Assembly (NCBI RefSeq): GCF_003415675.1
Contig: NZ_QFZK01000004.1
Span: 186,001 to 250,000 of the forward strand
Length of the DNA stretch: 64,000 nucleotides
From: Rhodoferax lacus
GTDB taxonomy: Bacteria; Pseudomonadota; Gammaproteobacteria; Burkholderiales; Burkholderiaceae_C
Direction of reading: 5' to 3'
Below the pieces are notes generated by a model. It ran no database searches, was not told the origin of the DNA, and worked only from the letters and a program-made list of their open reading frames with translations. A program made the translations under genes and the position numbers. Shown in pieces: positions 29,139 to 37,980 of this stretch (position 1 is its first letter; each line of letters starts with the position of its first letter).

Positions 29139-30038
29139 ATGAGCACACTTGGATTTATCGGCCTGGGCATCATGGGCGCACCCATGGCAAGGCATCTGAT
29201 CGCCGCCGGTCACACGGTGTACCTGAACACGCGCAGCCAGGTTCCCGCCGACCTGCTGGCCGCGGGCGGCCTGGCCTGCAGCAATGCCACCGAGGTGGCG
29301 CAAAAGGCTGACGTCATTTTTCTGATGCTGCCCGACACCCCCGACGTGGAAGCCGTGCTGTTTGGCGCCAACGGCGTGGCAGCAGGCCTGACGGCTGGCA
29401 AGACGGTGGTGGACATGAGCTCCATCTCGCCCGTGGTCACCAAGGACTTTGCCGCGCGCATCAACGCACTGGGTTGCGCGTACATGGACGCACCCGTGTC
29501 CGGTGGCGAAGTCGGTGCCAAGGCCGCCAGCCTGACCATCATGGTGGGTGCCAGCGAAGAGACATTCGAGAAACTGCTGCCCCTGCTGCAATGCATGGGC
29601 AAGAACATCACCCTGGTGGGTGGCAACGGTGACGGCCAGACCTGCAAGGTGGCCAACCAGATCATCGTGGCGCTCAACATTGCCGCGGTGGGCGAAGCCC
29701 TGCTGTTCGCCAGCAAGGCCGGTGCCGATCCGGCCAAGGTGCGCCAGGCCCTGATGGGCGGCTTTGCGGCGTCGCGCATCCTGGAAGTGCATGGCGAGCG
29801 CATGATCAAGCGCACCTTCAATCCGGGCTTTCGCATCGGCCTGCACCAGAAGGATCTGGGCCTGGCCCTGCAGGGCGCCCGCGAACTCGGCATGGCACTG
29901 CCCCAGACGGCAGGGGCTGCGCAATTGATGCAGGTATGCAGCGCCAACGGCCTGCAGAATCTGGACCACTCGGGCCTGGTACGGGCCCTGGAAATCATGG
30001 CCAATCACCAGGTGGCCAGCACCCCGGCTACCGCCTGA
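29139..30038 (+). CDS. garR: Tartronate semialdehyde reductase (2-hydroxy-3-oxopropionate reductase)
   Basis: A 299-residue beta-hydroxyacid dehydrogenase. It has the signature FIGLGIMGAPMARHL at the N terminus, MDAPVSGGEVGAKAASLTIMVG, GNGDGQTCKVANQI with the catalytic lysine, and FNPGFRIGLHQKDLGLAL. It reduces tartronate semialdehyde to D-glycerate, which the glycerate 2-kinase at 18504 then phosphorylates. It is the last gene of the udh-to-garR operon. Confidence 0.93.
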   Translation: MSTLGFIGLGIMGAPMARHLIAAGHTVYLNTRSQVPADLLAAGGLACSNATEVAQKADVIFLMLPDTPDVEAVLFGANGVAAGLTAGKTVVDMSSISPVVTKDFAARINALGCAYMDAPVSGGEVGAKAASLTIMVGASEETFEKLLPLLQCMGKNITLVGGNGDGQTCKVANQIIVALNIAAVGEALLFASKAGADPAKVRQALMGGFAASRILEVHGERMIKRTFNPGFRIGLHQKDLGLALQGARELGMALPQTAGAAQLMQVCSANGLQNLDHSGLVRALEIMANHQVASTPATA

Positions 30039-30054
30039 AAACCGCGCCGCGCTG

Positions 30055-30081
30055 GCCCTGCCCGGCCCAAGCCAGCAGGGC
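30055..30081 (+). terminator. Hairpin after garR, possible weak terminator
   Basis: GCCCTGC (30055-30061) and GCAGGGC (30075-30081) form a perfect 7-bp stem 17 bases after the garR stop. No T-run follows, so it may be a Rho-dependent end or an mRNA stabiliser. Confidence 0.35.
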
Positions 30082-30233
30082 AGTGGGCCTATTCACCCAA
30101 ATTTACAACTGCAAAGCGCCTGTTGCAGGCCGCGGGGGCGCGGCTTGCGATAATCGGGGCCCATGCCACCCGGCCCTTTGTCTGTACTGCGCCCCACCGC
30201 GCCAACCACGCAGCTCCAGCGCCGCGCCCCATC

Positions 30234-32504
30234 TTGAATTTTTCATTCACCCTGTTCCTCACGCGCCTGCTCTGCTTGTGGGCCCTGTGTGCCATGGGCG
30301 CCGGCAGCGCCTTGGCCGCCACACCGCTGGACCTGCCCAACCTGGACGCGCTGGTGGACTACCGGCCCAAAATTCCCCTGCGCGTGTACAGCAGCGAGGG
30401 TGTGCTGATTGGCGAGTTTGGCCAGGAGCGGCGCGAGTTCATTGCCATCAAGGACATCCCTCTCATCCAAAAGCAGGCGCTGCTGGCGATTGAGGATTCG
30501 CGGTTTTACGAGCACGGCGGCGTGGACTTCAAGGGCGTGGCGCGCGCCGTGATTGCCGACCTCACCGGCGGCCTCAAACAAGGGGCTTCGACCATCACCA
30601 TGCAGGTGGCGCGCGACTTCTTTCTCACCAAGGACAAATTGTTCTCACGCAAGCTCACCGAGGTCATGCTGGCTTACAAGATCGAGCGCACGCTCACCAA
30701 GGACCAGATCCTGGAGCTCTACATGAACCAGGTCTACCTGGGCCAGCGCGCCTATGGCTTCAGCAGCGCGGCGCGCATCTACTTTGGCAAATCGCTCAAG
30801 GACGTGACGATTGCCCAGGCCGCCATGCTGGCCGGCCTGCCGCAGGCGCCCAGCACCGTCAACCCGGTGGCCAACCCCAAGCGCGCCCAGGCGCGCCAGC
30901 GCCTGGTCTTGAAGCGCATGCGCGACCTGGGCTATATCACCGAGGCCCAGCAAAAGGCCGCGCAGGTGGAGGACCTGCATGTGCGCATGGAGGGGCAAAG
31001 CTACAGCGCCCACGCCCAGTTTGTTGCCGAGATGGTGCGCCAGGCCATGGTGGCCCAGTTCAAGGACGAGGCCTATACACGCGGCATCAGTGTTACCACC
31101 ACCATCGTCAACGCCGAGCAGGAGGCCGCTTATGACGCAGTGCGCCGCAACGTGCTGGCCTACGACCAGCGCCACGGCTACCGCGGCGCCGAGGCCAGCA
31201 TCACGCTGCCCGCTGAAGGCGTGGAGCGCCAGAAGCTGATCGAGGCCACGCTGGCCCAGCACCCGCCCAGCGACAAGATGCTGGCGGCCGTGGCTACCGC
31301 GGTCACGCCGCAAAGCCTGCGCGCCCAGTTGTCCAATGGCGACGAAGTGGTGCTGGCTGCCGACGGCCTGCGCCGGGCGTCTGCCGCCCTCTCACCCAAG
31401 GCTCCGGCCGCGCTCAAGCTCAAACCCGGCTCGGTGATCCGTGTGCAGCAGGACAGCAAGGGCCGCTGGGCCATCACCCAGATACCCAATGTGGGCGCGG
31501 CGTTTGTGGCCCTGAACAACCAGACCGGTGCCTACCGCGCGCTGGTGGGCGGCTTTGACTTTGGCAGCAGCCAGTTCAACCATGTCACACAGGCCTGGCG
31601 CCAGCCCGGCTCGGCCATGAAGCCCTTCATCTACTCGGCCGCGCTCGAGAAAGGTTTTGGGCCGGGCAGCCAGATCAATGACGCGCCGCTCACCCTCAGT
31701 GGTGCCGAGACCGGCGGCCAGCCCTGGACGCCCCAGAACGACGACGATGTGTACGAAGGCCCCATCACCCTGCGCCATGCCCTGGCCATGTCCAAAAACG
31801 TGGCGGCCGTGCGCCTGCTGCGCGCCATCACGCCGCAGTATGCGCACGACTTCCTGCCGCGCTTCGGCCTGGACCCTGCCAAACATCCGCTGAACTACAC
31901 GCTGGCCCTGGGCACCGGCTCGGTTACGCCGCTGCAGATGGCAGGTGCCTATTCGGTGTTTGCCAATGGCGGCTTCCAGATCGCGCCCTACCTGATCCAG
32001 AAGGTGGTGGATGCGCGTGGCGCCATGCTGTTTGAGGCCAAGCCCGCAGCCTTGGCGCAGGAGAGCGACCGCGTGCTCGACGCGCGCAATGCCTTTGTCA
32101 CCACCAGCATGCTGCATGAGGTGACGGTGAGTGGCACCGCCGCCTCCACGCAAAAGCTGGGCCGCCCCGACCTGGCCGGCAAGACCGGCACCAGCAGCGA
32201 GGCCTTTGACGGCTGGTTTGCCGGTTTCAGTGGCGCCACCACGGCCGTAGCCTGGATGGGTTATGACGAGCCGCAGTCTTTGGGTGGGCGCGAGTTTGGC
32301 GCCACCCTGGCCCTGCCCATCTGGAGCGACTTCATGGCTACGGCCCTCAAGGGCAAACCGGTCTACCAGATGCCGCAGCCCGCCGGGGTCTCGCAGGTGG
32401 GCGGTGACTGGGTGTATGACGAATTCCAGGGCCCGGCTGCCGCACCGGCGGTGGATCTGGACCTGCTGCAGCGTCTCAAGGACATGTTTGGCGTCAAACC
32501 GTAG
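30234..32504 (+). CDS. mrcA: Class A penicillin-binding protein 1A (transglycosylase/transpeptidase)
   Basis: A bifunctional cell-wall synthase, about 756 residues from the TTG at 30234. The N terminus holds one hydrophobic segment (FTLFLTRLLCLWALCAMG). The transglycosylase domain follows with EDSRFYEHGGVD and GASTITMQVARDFFL. The transpeptidase domain has the active-site motifs SAMK (PGSAMKPF), SKN and KTG (AGKTGTSSEAFDGWF). No ATG start with a ribosome site is present. The frame is open to a TTG at 30123, and an overlapping short ORF ends exactly at the TTG at 30234. The start is therefore uncertain, the product is not. Confidence 0.88.
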   Translation: MNFSFTLFLTRLLCLWALCAMGAGSALAATPLDLPNLDALVDYRPKIPLRVYSSEGVLIGEFGQERREFIAIKDIPLIQKQALLAIEDSRFYEHGGVDFKGVARAVIADLTGGLKQGASTITMQVARDFFLTKDKLFSRKLTEVMLAYKIERTLTKDQILELYMNQVYLGQRAYGFSSAARIYFGKSLKDVTIAQAAMLAGLPQAPSTVNPVANPKRAQARQRLVLKRMRDLGYITEAQQKAAQVEDLHVRMEGQSYSAHAQFVAEMVRQAMVAQFKDEAYTRGISVTTTIVNAEQEAAYDAVRRNVLAYDQRHGYRGAEASITLPAEGVERQKLIEATLAQHPPSDKMLAAVATAVTPQSLRAQLSNGDEVVLAADGLRRASAALSPKAPAALKLKPGSVIRVQQDSKGRWAITQIPNVGAAFVALNNQTGAYRALVGGFDFGSSQFNHVTQAWRQPGSAMKPFIYSAALEKGFGPGSQINDAPLTLSGAETGGQPWTPQNDDDVYEGPITLRHALAMSKNVAAVRLLRAITPQYAHDFLPRFGLDPAKHPLNYTLALGTGSVTPLQMAGAYSVFANGGFQIAPYLIQKVVDARGAMLFEAKPAALAQESDRVLDARNAFVTTSMLHEVTVSGTAASTQKLGRPDLAGKTGTSSEAFDGWFAGFSGATTAVAWMGYDEPQSLGGREFGATLALPIWSDFMATALKGKPVYQMPQPAGVSQVGGDWVYDEFQGPAAAPAVDLDLLQRLKDMFGVKP

Positions 32505-32633
32505 GGCCGAACCCCTCGCGCCTGCGCCCCTGTGGGCATAATAGTCAACCGTGGAGTAAATGTGCTCTGCAGGAGACAATACTGATCAAGCCATGCCACA
32601 TGCTTTGACCATCAAAACAAAGAGCGATTTTTC

Positions 32634-33866
32634 ATGGATCTGATTGAAGTTCGTAAAAATCTATTGATGCTGGGCATGTCGCTGAACTTCACGTTGCGCG
32701 ACGAATCAGGCTCTATCCTGTTGGCCAAAGGGCATCGGATTGAGACCACGCAGCAGCTCGAAGGCCTGCGCAGCCGACACAAGATCTTTGTCGAGATCGA
32801 TGAGTCCGAAGAAGGCATACGCGCAATGATGGAGGGCATCACCACGCTCAACAACATCGGTGCCCCGATCAAGGATTTCTCCAAGCACCTCAAACTCAAC
32901 CTGGGTGATTCAGATGACAAGCTCACCGGCAGCCTGTCCGAACGCTGGGGTGAGGTCGAAAGCAAGCTGGCCGGCCTGTTGGCCAGCGTCAGCACCACCG
33001 CCGACTTCGAGAAAAAAATCCGCCTGCTGGACAAGCACATCCAGTCCCTGCTGGCAGAGAACAAATCGGCTTCGCAGTTTTTGCTGTTCAACCGCGCGGT
33101 CACGCATTTCAATGGCTACAGCGTCATGCATTCCCTGCTGTGCGCGAGCCTGGTGCACCTGCTGGCACCTTTTTTCAACCTGACGGAAGAGCAGCGCGGC
33201 AGCCTGGTCTGTGCGGCGCTGACCATGAACGTGGCCATGACGCGCCTGCAGGACATTCTGGCGGCGCAAAAGTCCGAGCCCAATCCCGCCCAGCGCAGCG
33301 AGATTGACAGCCACACCACCGTGGGCAAGCAAATCCTGCAGGCGGCCAAGGTGTCCGACGACAGGTGGCTGGAGCTGGTGGAGCGCCACCATGCGCATCT
33401 GCACGGACCCGAATCCCTGGCCGATTGGGAGCCTGTGCCGCGCATGACCAAGATCCTGCAGACGGTGGACCGCTACACCGCCGGCATGAGCCCGCGCAAA
33501 TCACGCTCGGGCCGTACGGCGCGCGAGTCGGTGCTCAGCGTGGTGGTGAAGGCGGGGGCCAGCAAACACGATGAGGTGGGCACCGCGCTGGTCCGCATTC
33601 TGGGGGTCAGCCCACCGGGCACCTATGTCAAGCTGGTCAATGGTGAAACCGCCGTAGTGATCCGCCGTGGCATCAAGCCCGGCGAGCCCCTGGTGGCCGC
33701 CGTGCTCAACCGCAACGACGAACCCATTGCCGAGCCCCGCCTGCACGACACCTCGCGCGAGAAGCTGCTGGTCAAGCACACCCTGGTGGCCAGCGAGGTC
33801 CGGGTCAGCATCAAGATCGATGCCATGCTGCGGCTGATTCCCAAGCAGGACGCAACCGCGCTCTAG
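32634..33866 (+). CDS. Degenerate HD-GYP-domain protein
   Basis: A 410-residue protein with a DUF3391-like N-terminal region (about 1-130), followed by an HD-GYP fold recognised by HSLLCASLV, SHTTVGKQIL, ILQTVDRYTAGM...RTARESV and the C-terminal TALVRILGVSPPGTYVKLVNGETAVVI. The catalytic residues are lost: the HD dyad reads MN (ALTMNVAMT), HHE reads HHA, and the GYP is absent. It probably cannot hydrolyse cyclic di-GMP and may bind a ligand or partner instead. It sits 36 bases before narX in the same direction and could share its transcript. Confidence 0.75.
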   Translation: MDLIEVRKNLLMLGMSLNFTLRDESGSILLAKGHRIETTQQLEGLRSRHKIFVEIDESEEGIRAMMEGITTLNNIGAPIKDFSKHLKLNLGDSDDKLTGSLSERWGEVESKLAGLLASVSTTADFEKKIRLLDKHIQSLLAENKSASQFLLFNRAVTHFNGYSVMHSLLCASLVHLLAPFFNLTEEQRGSLVCAALTMNVAMTRLQDILAAQKSEPNPAQRSEIDSHTTVGKQILQAAKVSDDRWLELVERHHAHLHGPESLADWEPVPRMTKILQTVDRYTAGMSPRKSRSGRTARESVLSVVVKAGASKHDEVGTALVRILGVSPPGTYVKLVNGETAVVIRRGIKPGEPLVAAVLNRNDEPIAEPRLHDTSREKLLVKHTLVASEVRVSIKIDAMLRLIPKQDATAL

Positions 33867-33902
33867 CGGCCGCCAGATACAGGCGGCTGGCGCTTAAAGC
33901 CC

Positions 33903-35843
33903 ATGGCCCTGCAAAAGCGCTACTCCCTCTCCACCAAACTGGTCTCCATCGGTTCGGTGCTGCTGTGCGTGGCGCTGGTGTCCATTGGCCTGACCCTGTG
34001 GGTTACCTGGCAGCTCGAAGGGGGCGCTGCCGCGGTGAACGAGGCCGGACGCATGCGCATGCAGATCTGGCGCCTCAACAGCACCGCGCAGTCCACCCAT
34101 TCAGAGCAGGCCGTGGCCGATCTGGTGCTGGAGTTTGACCACAGCCTGGCACTCCTCAAGGCGGGCGACCCGGGCCGCCCCCTCTTCATGCCGCTGGACG
34201 AGGAGGTGACAGCGCGCTTCGAGCAGGTGCAGGCACTCTGGCTGGCGCACCGCGGTATCTGGCAGGGCCGGGCGCCGCCGGAGGTGAAGCAGTCGCTGGC
34301 GGCCACCTCAGAGACCGTGGCGGCGGTGGATGGCCTGGTCACTTCCATCGAGCAGCAGCTGTCCCGGCGCACGGCCATTCTGAACCTGTCCCAGTTCGTG
34401 ATGATGGCCCTGGCCATAGCGGGAGCGGTCATCATGCTGTACACGGGCTATCTGTATGTGATCAACCCGCTGGGCCAACTGCAGCAAGCCTTGCGTAGCA
34501 TCCAGTCCGGCAATTTCACGGCGCGCGTGGAGGTGGACACGGACGACGAGTTCGGCCAGGTGGCCCGCGGCTTCAATGGCATGGCCTCGGAGCTGCAGAC
34601 CCTGTACGCCGGGCTGGAGGCACAGGTGCAGGTCAAGACGCAGCACATCGAGGCGCAGCGTGCGCGCCTGGAGTCGCTGTATGAAATCAGCGCCTTCTCG
34701 GCCTCTGCGGCCAGCATTGAGGAGCTGTCGCGCGGCTTTGCCCAGCGCGTGCGTGCGGTGGTGCATGCCGATGCGGTGGCGGTGCGCTGGTCGGACGACG
34801 CCAACCAGCGCTACCTGATGCTGGCCTCGGACTGCTTCCCGCAGGAGATGCTGGAGGCCGAGCGCAGCCTGCTGGCCGGGGCCTGCGCCTGCGGCAGCCT
34901 CTTGCCCGATGCCCGTACGCGGGTGATACCCATTCTGGAACATGCCGCCTCCCCCATGCGCGCCTGCGCGCGGGCTGGCTACGAGAGCCTGGTGAGCGTA
35001 CCGGTGCGGCTGCAGCAACGCGTGCTGGGCGAGATTGACCTGTTTTTTCGCAGCAGCGTGCAGCTCAGCTCCGAAGAAAAAGACCTGCTCGATGCCCTGG
35101 CCAGCCACCTGGCCAGCGGCCTGGAGAGCCTGCGTGCCGCAGCCCTGGAGCGCGAGGCGGCCGTGGGTGAGGAGCGCGCCCTCCTGGCGCGCGAGCTGCA
35201 TGACTCGATAGCCCAGTCGCTGGCCTTCCTCAAGATCCAGGTGCAGCTATTGCGCCACGCCTCGCAAAAAGCCCAGCCCGAGAATGTGCAGACCGCGCTG
35301 GACGAGCTGGATGCCGGCCTGCGCGAAAGCATCAACGATGTGCGCGAACTGCTGGTGCACTTTCGCACCCGCACCAACACCGTGGACATCGAAGCCGCGC
35401 TGCAGGAGACGCTGCAGAAGTTCAAGCACCAGACCGGCCTGCTCACCCACTTCCAGGTGAGCGGCCAGGGCCTGCCCCTGCCGGCCGATGTGCAGGTGCA
35501 GGTGCTGCATGTGGTGCAGGAAGCCCTGTCCAATGTGCGCAAGCACGCCCAGGCCACGCAGGTGGTGCTGGAGGTTGCCAAGGGCGAGGGCTGGCGCTTC
35601 ACCGTGCGGGACGATGGCCGCGGCTTCCAATCGGACATGCCCGATCGCCAAAGCACCCATGTGGGCCTGAAGATCATGCAGGAGCGCGCGGCGCGCATAG
35701 GTGCTGTGGTGCAGCTGCAGTCTGAGTTGGGGCAGGGCACAACCATGGTGTTGACCCTGCCCGCGCACCCGGTATCGGGCGCCAGCGTGGGCGGCATGCA
35801 CCTGGATGCCCAGGCGCTGGCAGCCCTGGAGCGCCGCGTCTAG
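33903..35843 (+). CDS. narX: Nitrate/nitrite sensor histidine kinase NarX
   Basis: A 646-residue membrane kinase. Transmembrane segments at about 12-37 and 160-187 enclose a periplasmic sensor that begins with the nitrate-binding P-box (NEAGRMRMQIWRLNS, about 46-60). A HAMP domain (185-240), a GAF-like central module with a Cys pair (C328, C330) and a HisKA_3 box follow, with phospho-acceptor H433 (ARELHDSIAQSL). The ATPase ends the protein (DDGRGF, GLKIMQERA). It senses nitrate/nitrite and phosphorylates NarL, encoded 22 bases downstream. Confidence 0.92.
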   Translation: MALQKRYSLSTKLVSIGSVLLCVALVSIGLTLWVTWQLEGGAAAVNEAGRMRMQIWRLNSTAQSTHSEQAVADLVLEFDHSLALLKAGDPGRPLFMPLDEEVTARFEQVQALWLAHRGIWQGRAPPEVKQSLAATSETVAAVDGLVTSIEQQLSRRTAILNLSQFVMMALAIAGAVIMLYTGYLYVINPLGQLQQALRSIQSGNFTARVEVDTDDEFGQVARGFNGMASELQTLYAGLEAQVQVKTQHIEAQRARLESLYEISAFSASAASIEELSRGFAQRVRAVVHADAVAVRWSDDANQRYLMLASDCFPQEMLEAERSLLAGACACGSLLPDARTRVIPILEHAASPMRACARAGYESLVSVPVRLQQRVLGEIDLFFRSSVQLSSEEKDLLDALASHLASGLESLRAAALEREAAVGEERALLARELHDSIAQSLAFLKIQVQLLRHASQKAQPENVQTALDELDAGLRESINDVRELLVHFRTRTNTVDIEAALQETLQKFKHQTGLLTHFQVSGQGLPLPADVQVQVLHVVQEALSNVRKHAQATQVVLEVAKGEGWRFTVRDDGRGFQSDMPDRQSTHVGLKIMQERAARIGAVVQLQSELGQGTTMVLTLPAHPVSGASVGGMHLDAQALAALERRV

Positions 35844-35865
35844 CGCTGCGTCCACAATACCGGCC

Positions 35866-36567
35866 ATGAAACCCATTCCCCTGCTGGTGGTTGATGACCA
35901 CACCCTGTTCCGCCGCGGCCTGATCGCGCTGCTCTTGCAAGACGGCCGCTTCAGCCTGGCTGGCCAGGCCGGTGACATGGGCGAGGCGCTGCGCTGCTGC
36001 ACTGGCGTGCAGCCCGAGGTGATCCTGCTGGACAACCACCTGCCCGGCGTGCGCGGCATCGAGGGCATCCCCGCCCTCAAAGACGCCTACCCGGGCGCGC
36101 GCATCCTGATGCTGACGGTGAGCGAAAACGAAGACGACCTGGCCGCCGCCATGCTGGCCGGGGCCGACGGCTACCTGCTCAAGACGGTGGAGACCGAGCA
36201 GCTGTGCGACTCGATCGAGAAAGTGCTGGCCGGGGAGTGCGTCATCAGTCCGGACATGATGACCAAGTTCGTGACGGCCTTTCGCGCCAAGGCGCCGGTT
36301 CAGGAAGCTGCTGCCGATGCAAACGCCCAAGCCCCTGCGGGTCAGGCGGTGCCCAGCGCAGACGATGCCGCCCTGGCGTCCCTGTCAGTGCGCGAGCGCG
36401 AGATCCTGGGCCTGATTGCGCGCGGCGACAGCAACAAGCTCATCGCCCGCGAACTCGACATCGCCGAGACCACCGTCAAGGTGCATGTGCAGCACATCTT
36501 CCGCAAGCTCAAGCTGAGCTCGCGGGTGCAGGTGGCGGTGTTTGCGGCGGCGCGGGGGTTGGGGTAG
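35866..36567 (+). CDS. narL: Nitrate/nitrite response regulator NarL
   Basis: A 233-residue response regulator. The receiver domain (1-125) has D10/D11, the phospho-acceptor D56 (VILLDNHLP) and the lysine of GYLLKTVE. An Ala/Gln-rich linker leads to a LuxR-type helix-turn-helix (about 165-230, LSVREREILGLIARGDSNKLIARELDIAETTVKVHVQHIFRKL). The ATG at 35866 gives the standard N terminus; an upstream in-frame start at 35806 lies inside narX. Its targets should be the nar genes starting at 38066. Confidence 0.93.
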   Translation: MKPIPLLVVDDHTLFRRGLIALLLQDGRFSLAGQAGDMGEALRCCTGVQPEVILLDNHLPGVRGIEGIPALKDAYPGARILMLTVSENEDDLAAAMLAGADGYLLKTVETEQLCDSIEKVLAGECVISPDMMTKFVTAFRAKAPVQEAAADANAQAPAGQAVPSADDAALASLSVREREILGLIARGDSNKLIARELDIAETTVKVHVQHIFRKLKLSSRVQVAVFAAARGLG

Positions 36568-36595
36568 CGCTGCGCTCCTGGCACGTGCTTTAATA

Positions 36596-36694
36596 TGTCG
36601 ATGAAATAAGAAAATGTAGACACGTTATTTGCACATGTCGATGGCATCGACAGGTGTTGGCTTCATGTTTTAAAAAGCAGAAAACATCGACATG
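36596..36694. promoter_or_regulatory. Palindromic TGTCGATG repeats before the Fic gene
   Basis: The octamer TGTCGATG occurs at 36596-36603, as a full 17-bp palindrome TGTCGATGGCATCGACA at 36636-36652, and inverted as CATCGACATG at 36685-36694, where it covers the Fic ATG (36692). Four half-sites within 100 bases look like operators. The Fic protein has a C-terminal winged-helix-like region and may bind them itself. Confidence 0.6.
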
Positions 36695-37813
36695 ACTGAT
36701 TCCCCACCCCTTTGGCGAGCCGACAAACCCTGGAACCAACTGCCTCCGCTGCCGCCTGCGGCAGACTTGGAGACCAAGGCCGTGCTCAAGCAATGCATCA
36801 CGGCCCGCGCTGCGCTGGCCGAACTCAAGCAGGCGGCAGAGCTGATTCCAAACCAGACGATGCTGATCAACACCATTCCCCTGCTGGAAGCCAAAGACAG
36901 CTCGGAAATCGAAAACATCGTCACTACCGCCGACCAGCTGTTTCAGTACGCCCAGGGTGGCGACAACCTGGCCAACGCCGCCACCAAAGAGGCACTGCGC
37001 TACCGCACCGCGCTGTACGCAGGCTACCAGTCCTTAGCCGCACGCCCGCTGTGCACGGCCACCGCCGTGGAAGTCTGCCGCACCATCAAGGCGGCCGACC
37101 TGGACATCCGCCGCACCCCTGGTGCCCAGCTCATCAACGACCGCACGGGCGAGGTTATCTACACCCCACCCGAGGGCGAAGCCTGCCTGCGCGACCTGCT
37201 TGCCAACTGGGAGCGCTTTTTGCACAACCAGACCGGGTTGGACCCCTTGATCCGCATGGCCGTGGGCCACTATCAGTTTGAGGCCATTCACCCCTTTGCC
37301 GACGGCAACGGCCGCACGGGCCGGGTGCTCAACATCCTGTTTCTGATTCAGGCCGAGCTGCTGACACTGCCCATCCTCTACCTCAGCCGCCACATCATTG
37401 CCTACAAGGCCGACTACTACCGCCTGCTGCTGGACACCACCCGCACCGGCAACCTGGAGCCTTGGGTCATCTTCATGCTGCAGGCCGTGGAAGAAACTGC
37501 CAAGTGGACAACGGGCAAGATTGCCGCCATCCGCACGCTGGCCGAACACACCACCGCCCATGTGCGTGCGCGCCTGCCCAAGATCTACACCCGCGAACTG
37601 GTGGACGTGGTCTTTGAGCAGCCCTATTGCCGCATTGGCAACCTGGTCGAGAAGAACATTGCCCAGCGCCAATCGGCCTCCCGCTATCTGAAAGAACTGG
37701 TCGCCAATGGCGTATTGCGCGAAGTGCAAGCGGGCAAAGAAAAGCTCTTCATTCACCCCAAACTCTTGCAGTTGTTGAGCAGAGACGACAACACATTCAC
37801 ACCCTACGCTTGA
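36692..37813 (+). CDS. Fic-domain AMP-transferase-family protein with inhibitory motif and C-terminal winged helix
   Basis: A 373-residue Fic protein. The catalytic motif HPFADGNGRTGR (200-211) is intact, with H200 as catalytic base. An inhibitory helix motif S-x-x-x-E-N is present at about 70-75 (SSEIEN), so it is the N-terminally self-inhibited class. Residues about 300-365 look like a winged helix-turn-helix (RIGNLVEKNIAQRQSASRYLKELVANG). Such proteins usually transfer AMP from ATP to a target protein. It separates narXL from the nar structural genes and has its own operator-like repeats, which suggests an accessory insertion. Confidence 0.9.
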   Translation: MTDSPPLWRADKPWNQLPPLPPAADLETKAVLKQCITARAALAELKQAAELIPNQTMLINTIPLLEAKDSSEIENIVTTADQLFQYAQGGDNLANAATKEALRYRTALYAGYQSLAARPLCTATAVEVCRTIKAADLDIRRTPGAQLINDRTGEVIYTPPEGEACLRDLLANWERFLHNQTGLDPLIRMAVGHYQFEAIHPFADGNGRTGRVLNILFLIQAELLTLPILYLSRHIIAYKADYYRLLLDTTRTGNLEPWVIFMLQAVEETAKWTTGKIAAIRTLAEHTTAHVRARLPKIYTRELVDVVFEQPYCRIGNLVEKNIAQRQSASRYLKELVANGVLREVQAGKEKLFIHPKLLQLLSRDDNTFTPYA

Positions 37814-37903
37814 AGAGAACATGGTGCATGAGAGCGCCAACATCCAGCACCTAACGCGCTGCGGGCAGCGGCCCCTGCAACCCCGCAACACCCCCCACCC
37901 GCC

Positions 37904-37917
37904 TTGCGCCAGATCAA
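37904..37917 (+). promoter_or_regulatory. Candidate FNR/Anr site of the nar operon
   Basis: TTGCGCCAGATCAA has one perfect FNR half-site (ATCAA) and one partial half (TTGCG for TTGAT). A -10-like TACTAC at 37942-37947 lies at the distance expected for a class II FNR promoter starting near 37953, about 110 bases before narK1. The anaerobic induction of nar operons by FNR is established; this particular site is inferred. Confidence 0.45.
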
Positions 37918-37951
37918 CCCCAGGCCACTCGCTGTTCCCTCTACTACTTTG

Positions 37952-37980
37952 GAACTAGTCCGCCTGTAGCGCCCTAGTTC
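37952..37980 (+). other. Inverted repeat at the presumed nar transcription start
   Basis: GAACTAG (37952-37958) and CTAGTTC (37974-37980) form a perfect 7-bp inverted repeat, followed by TTTTT. It could be a weak terminator for the Fic transcript, an operator, or a hairpin at the 5' end of the nar mRNA. The remaining bases of the 252-base gap (37814-38065) show no gene. Confidence 0.4.
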
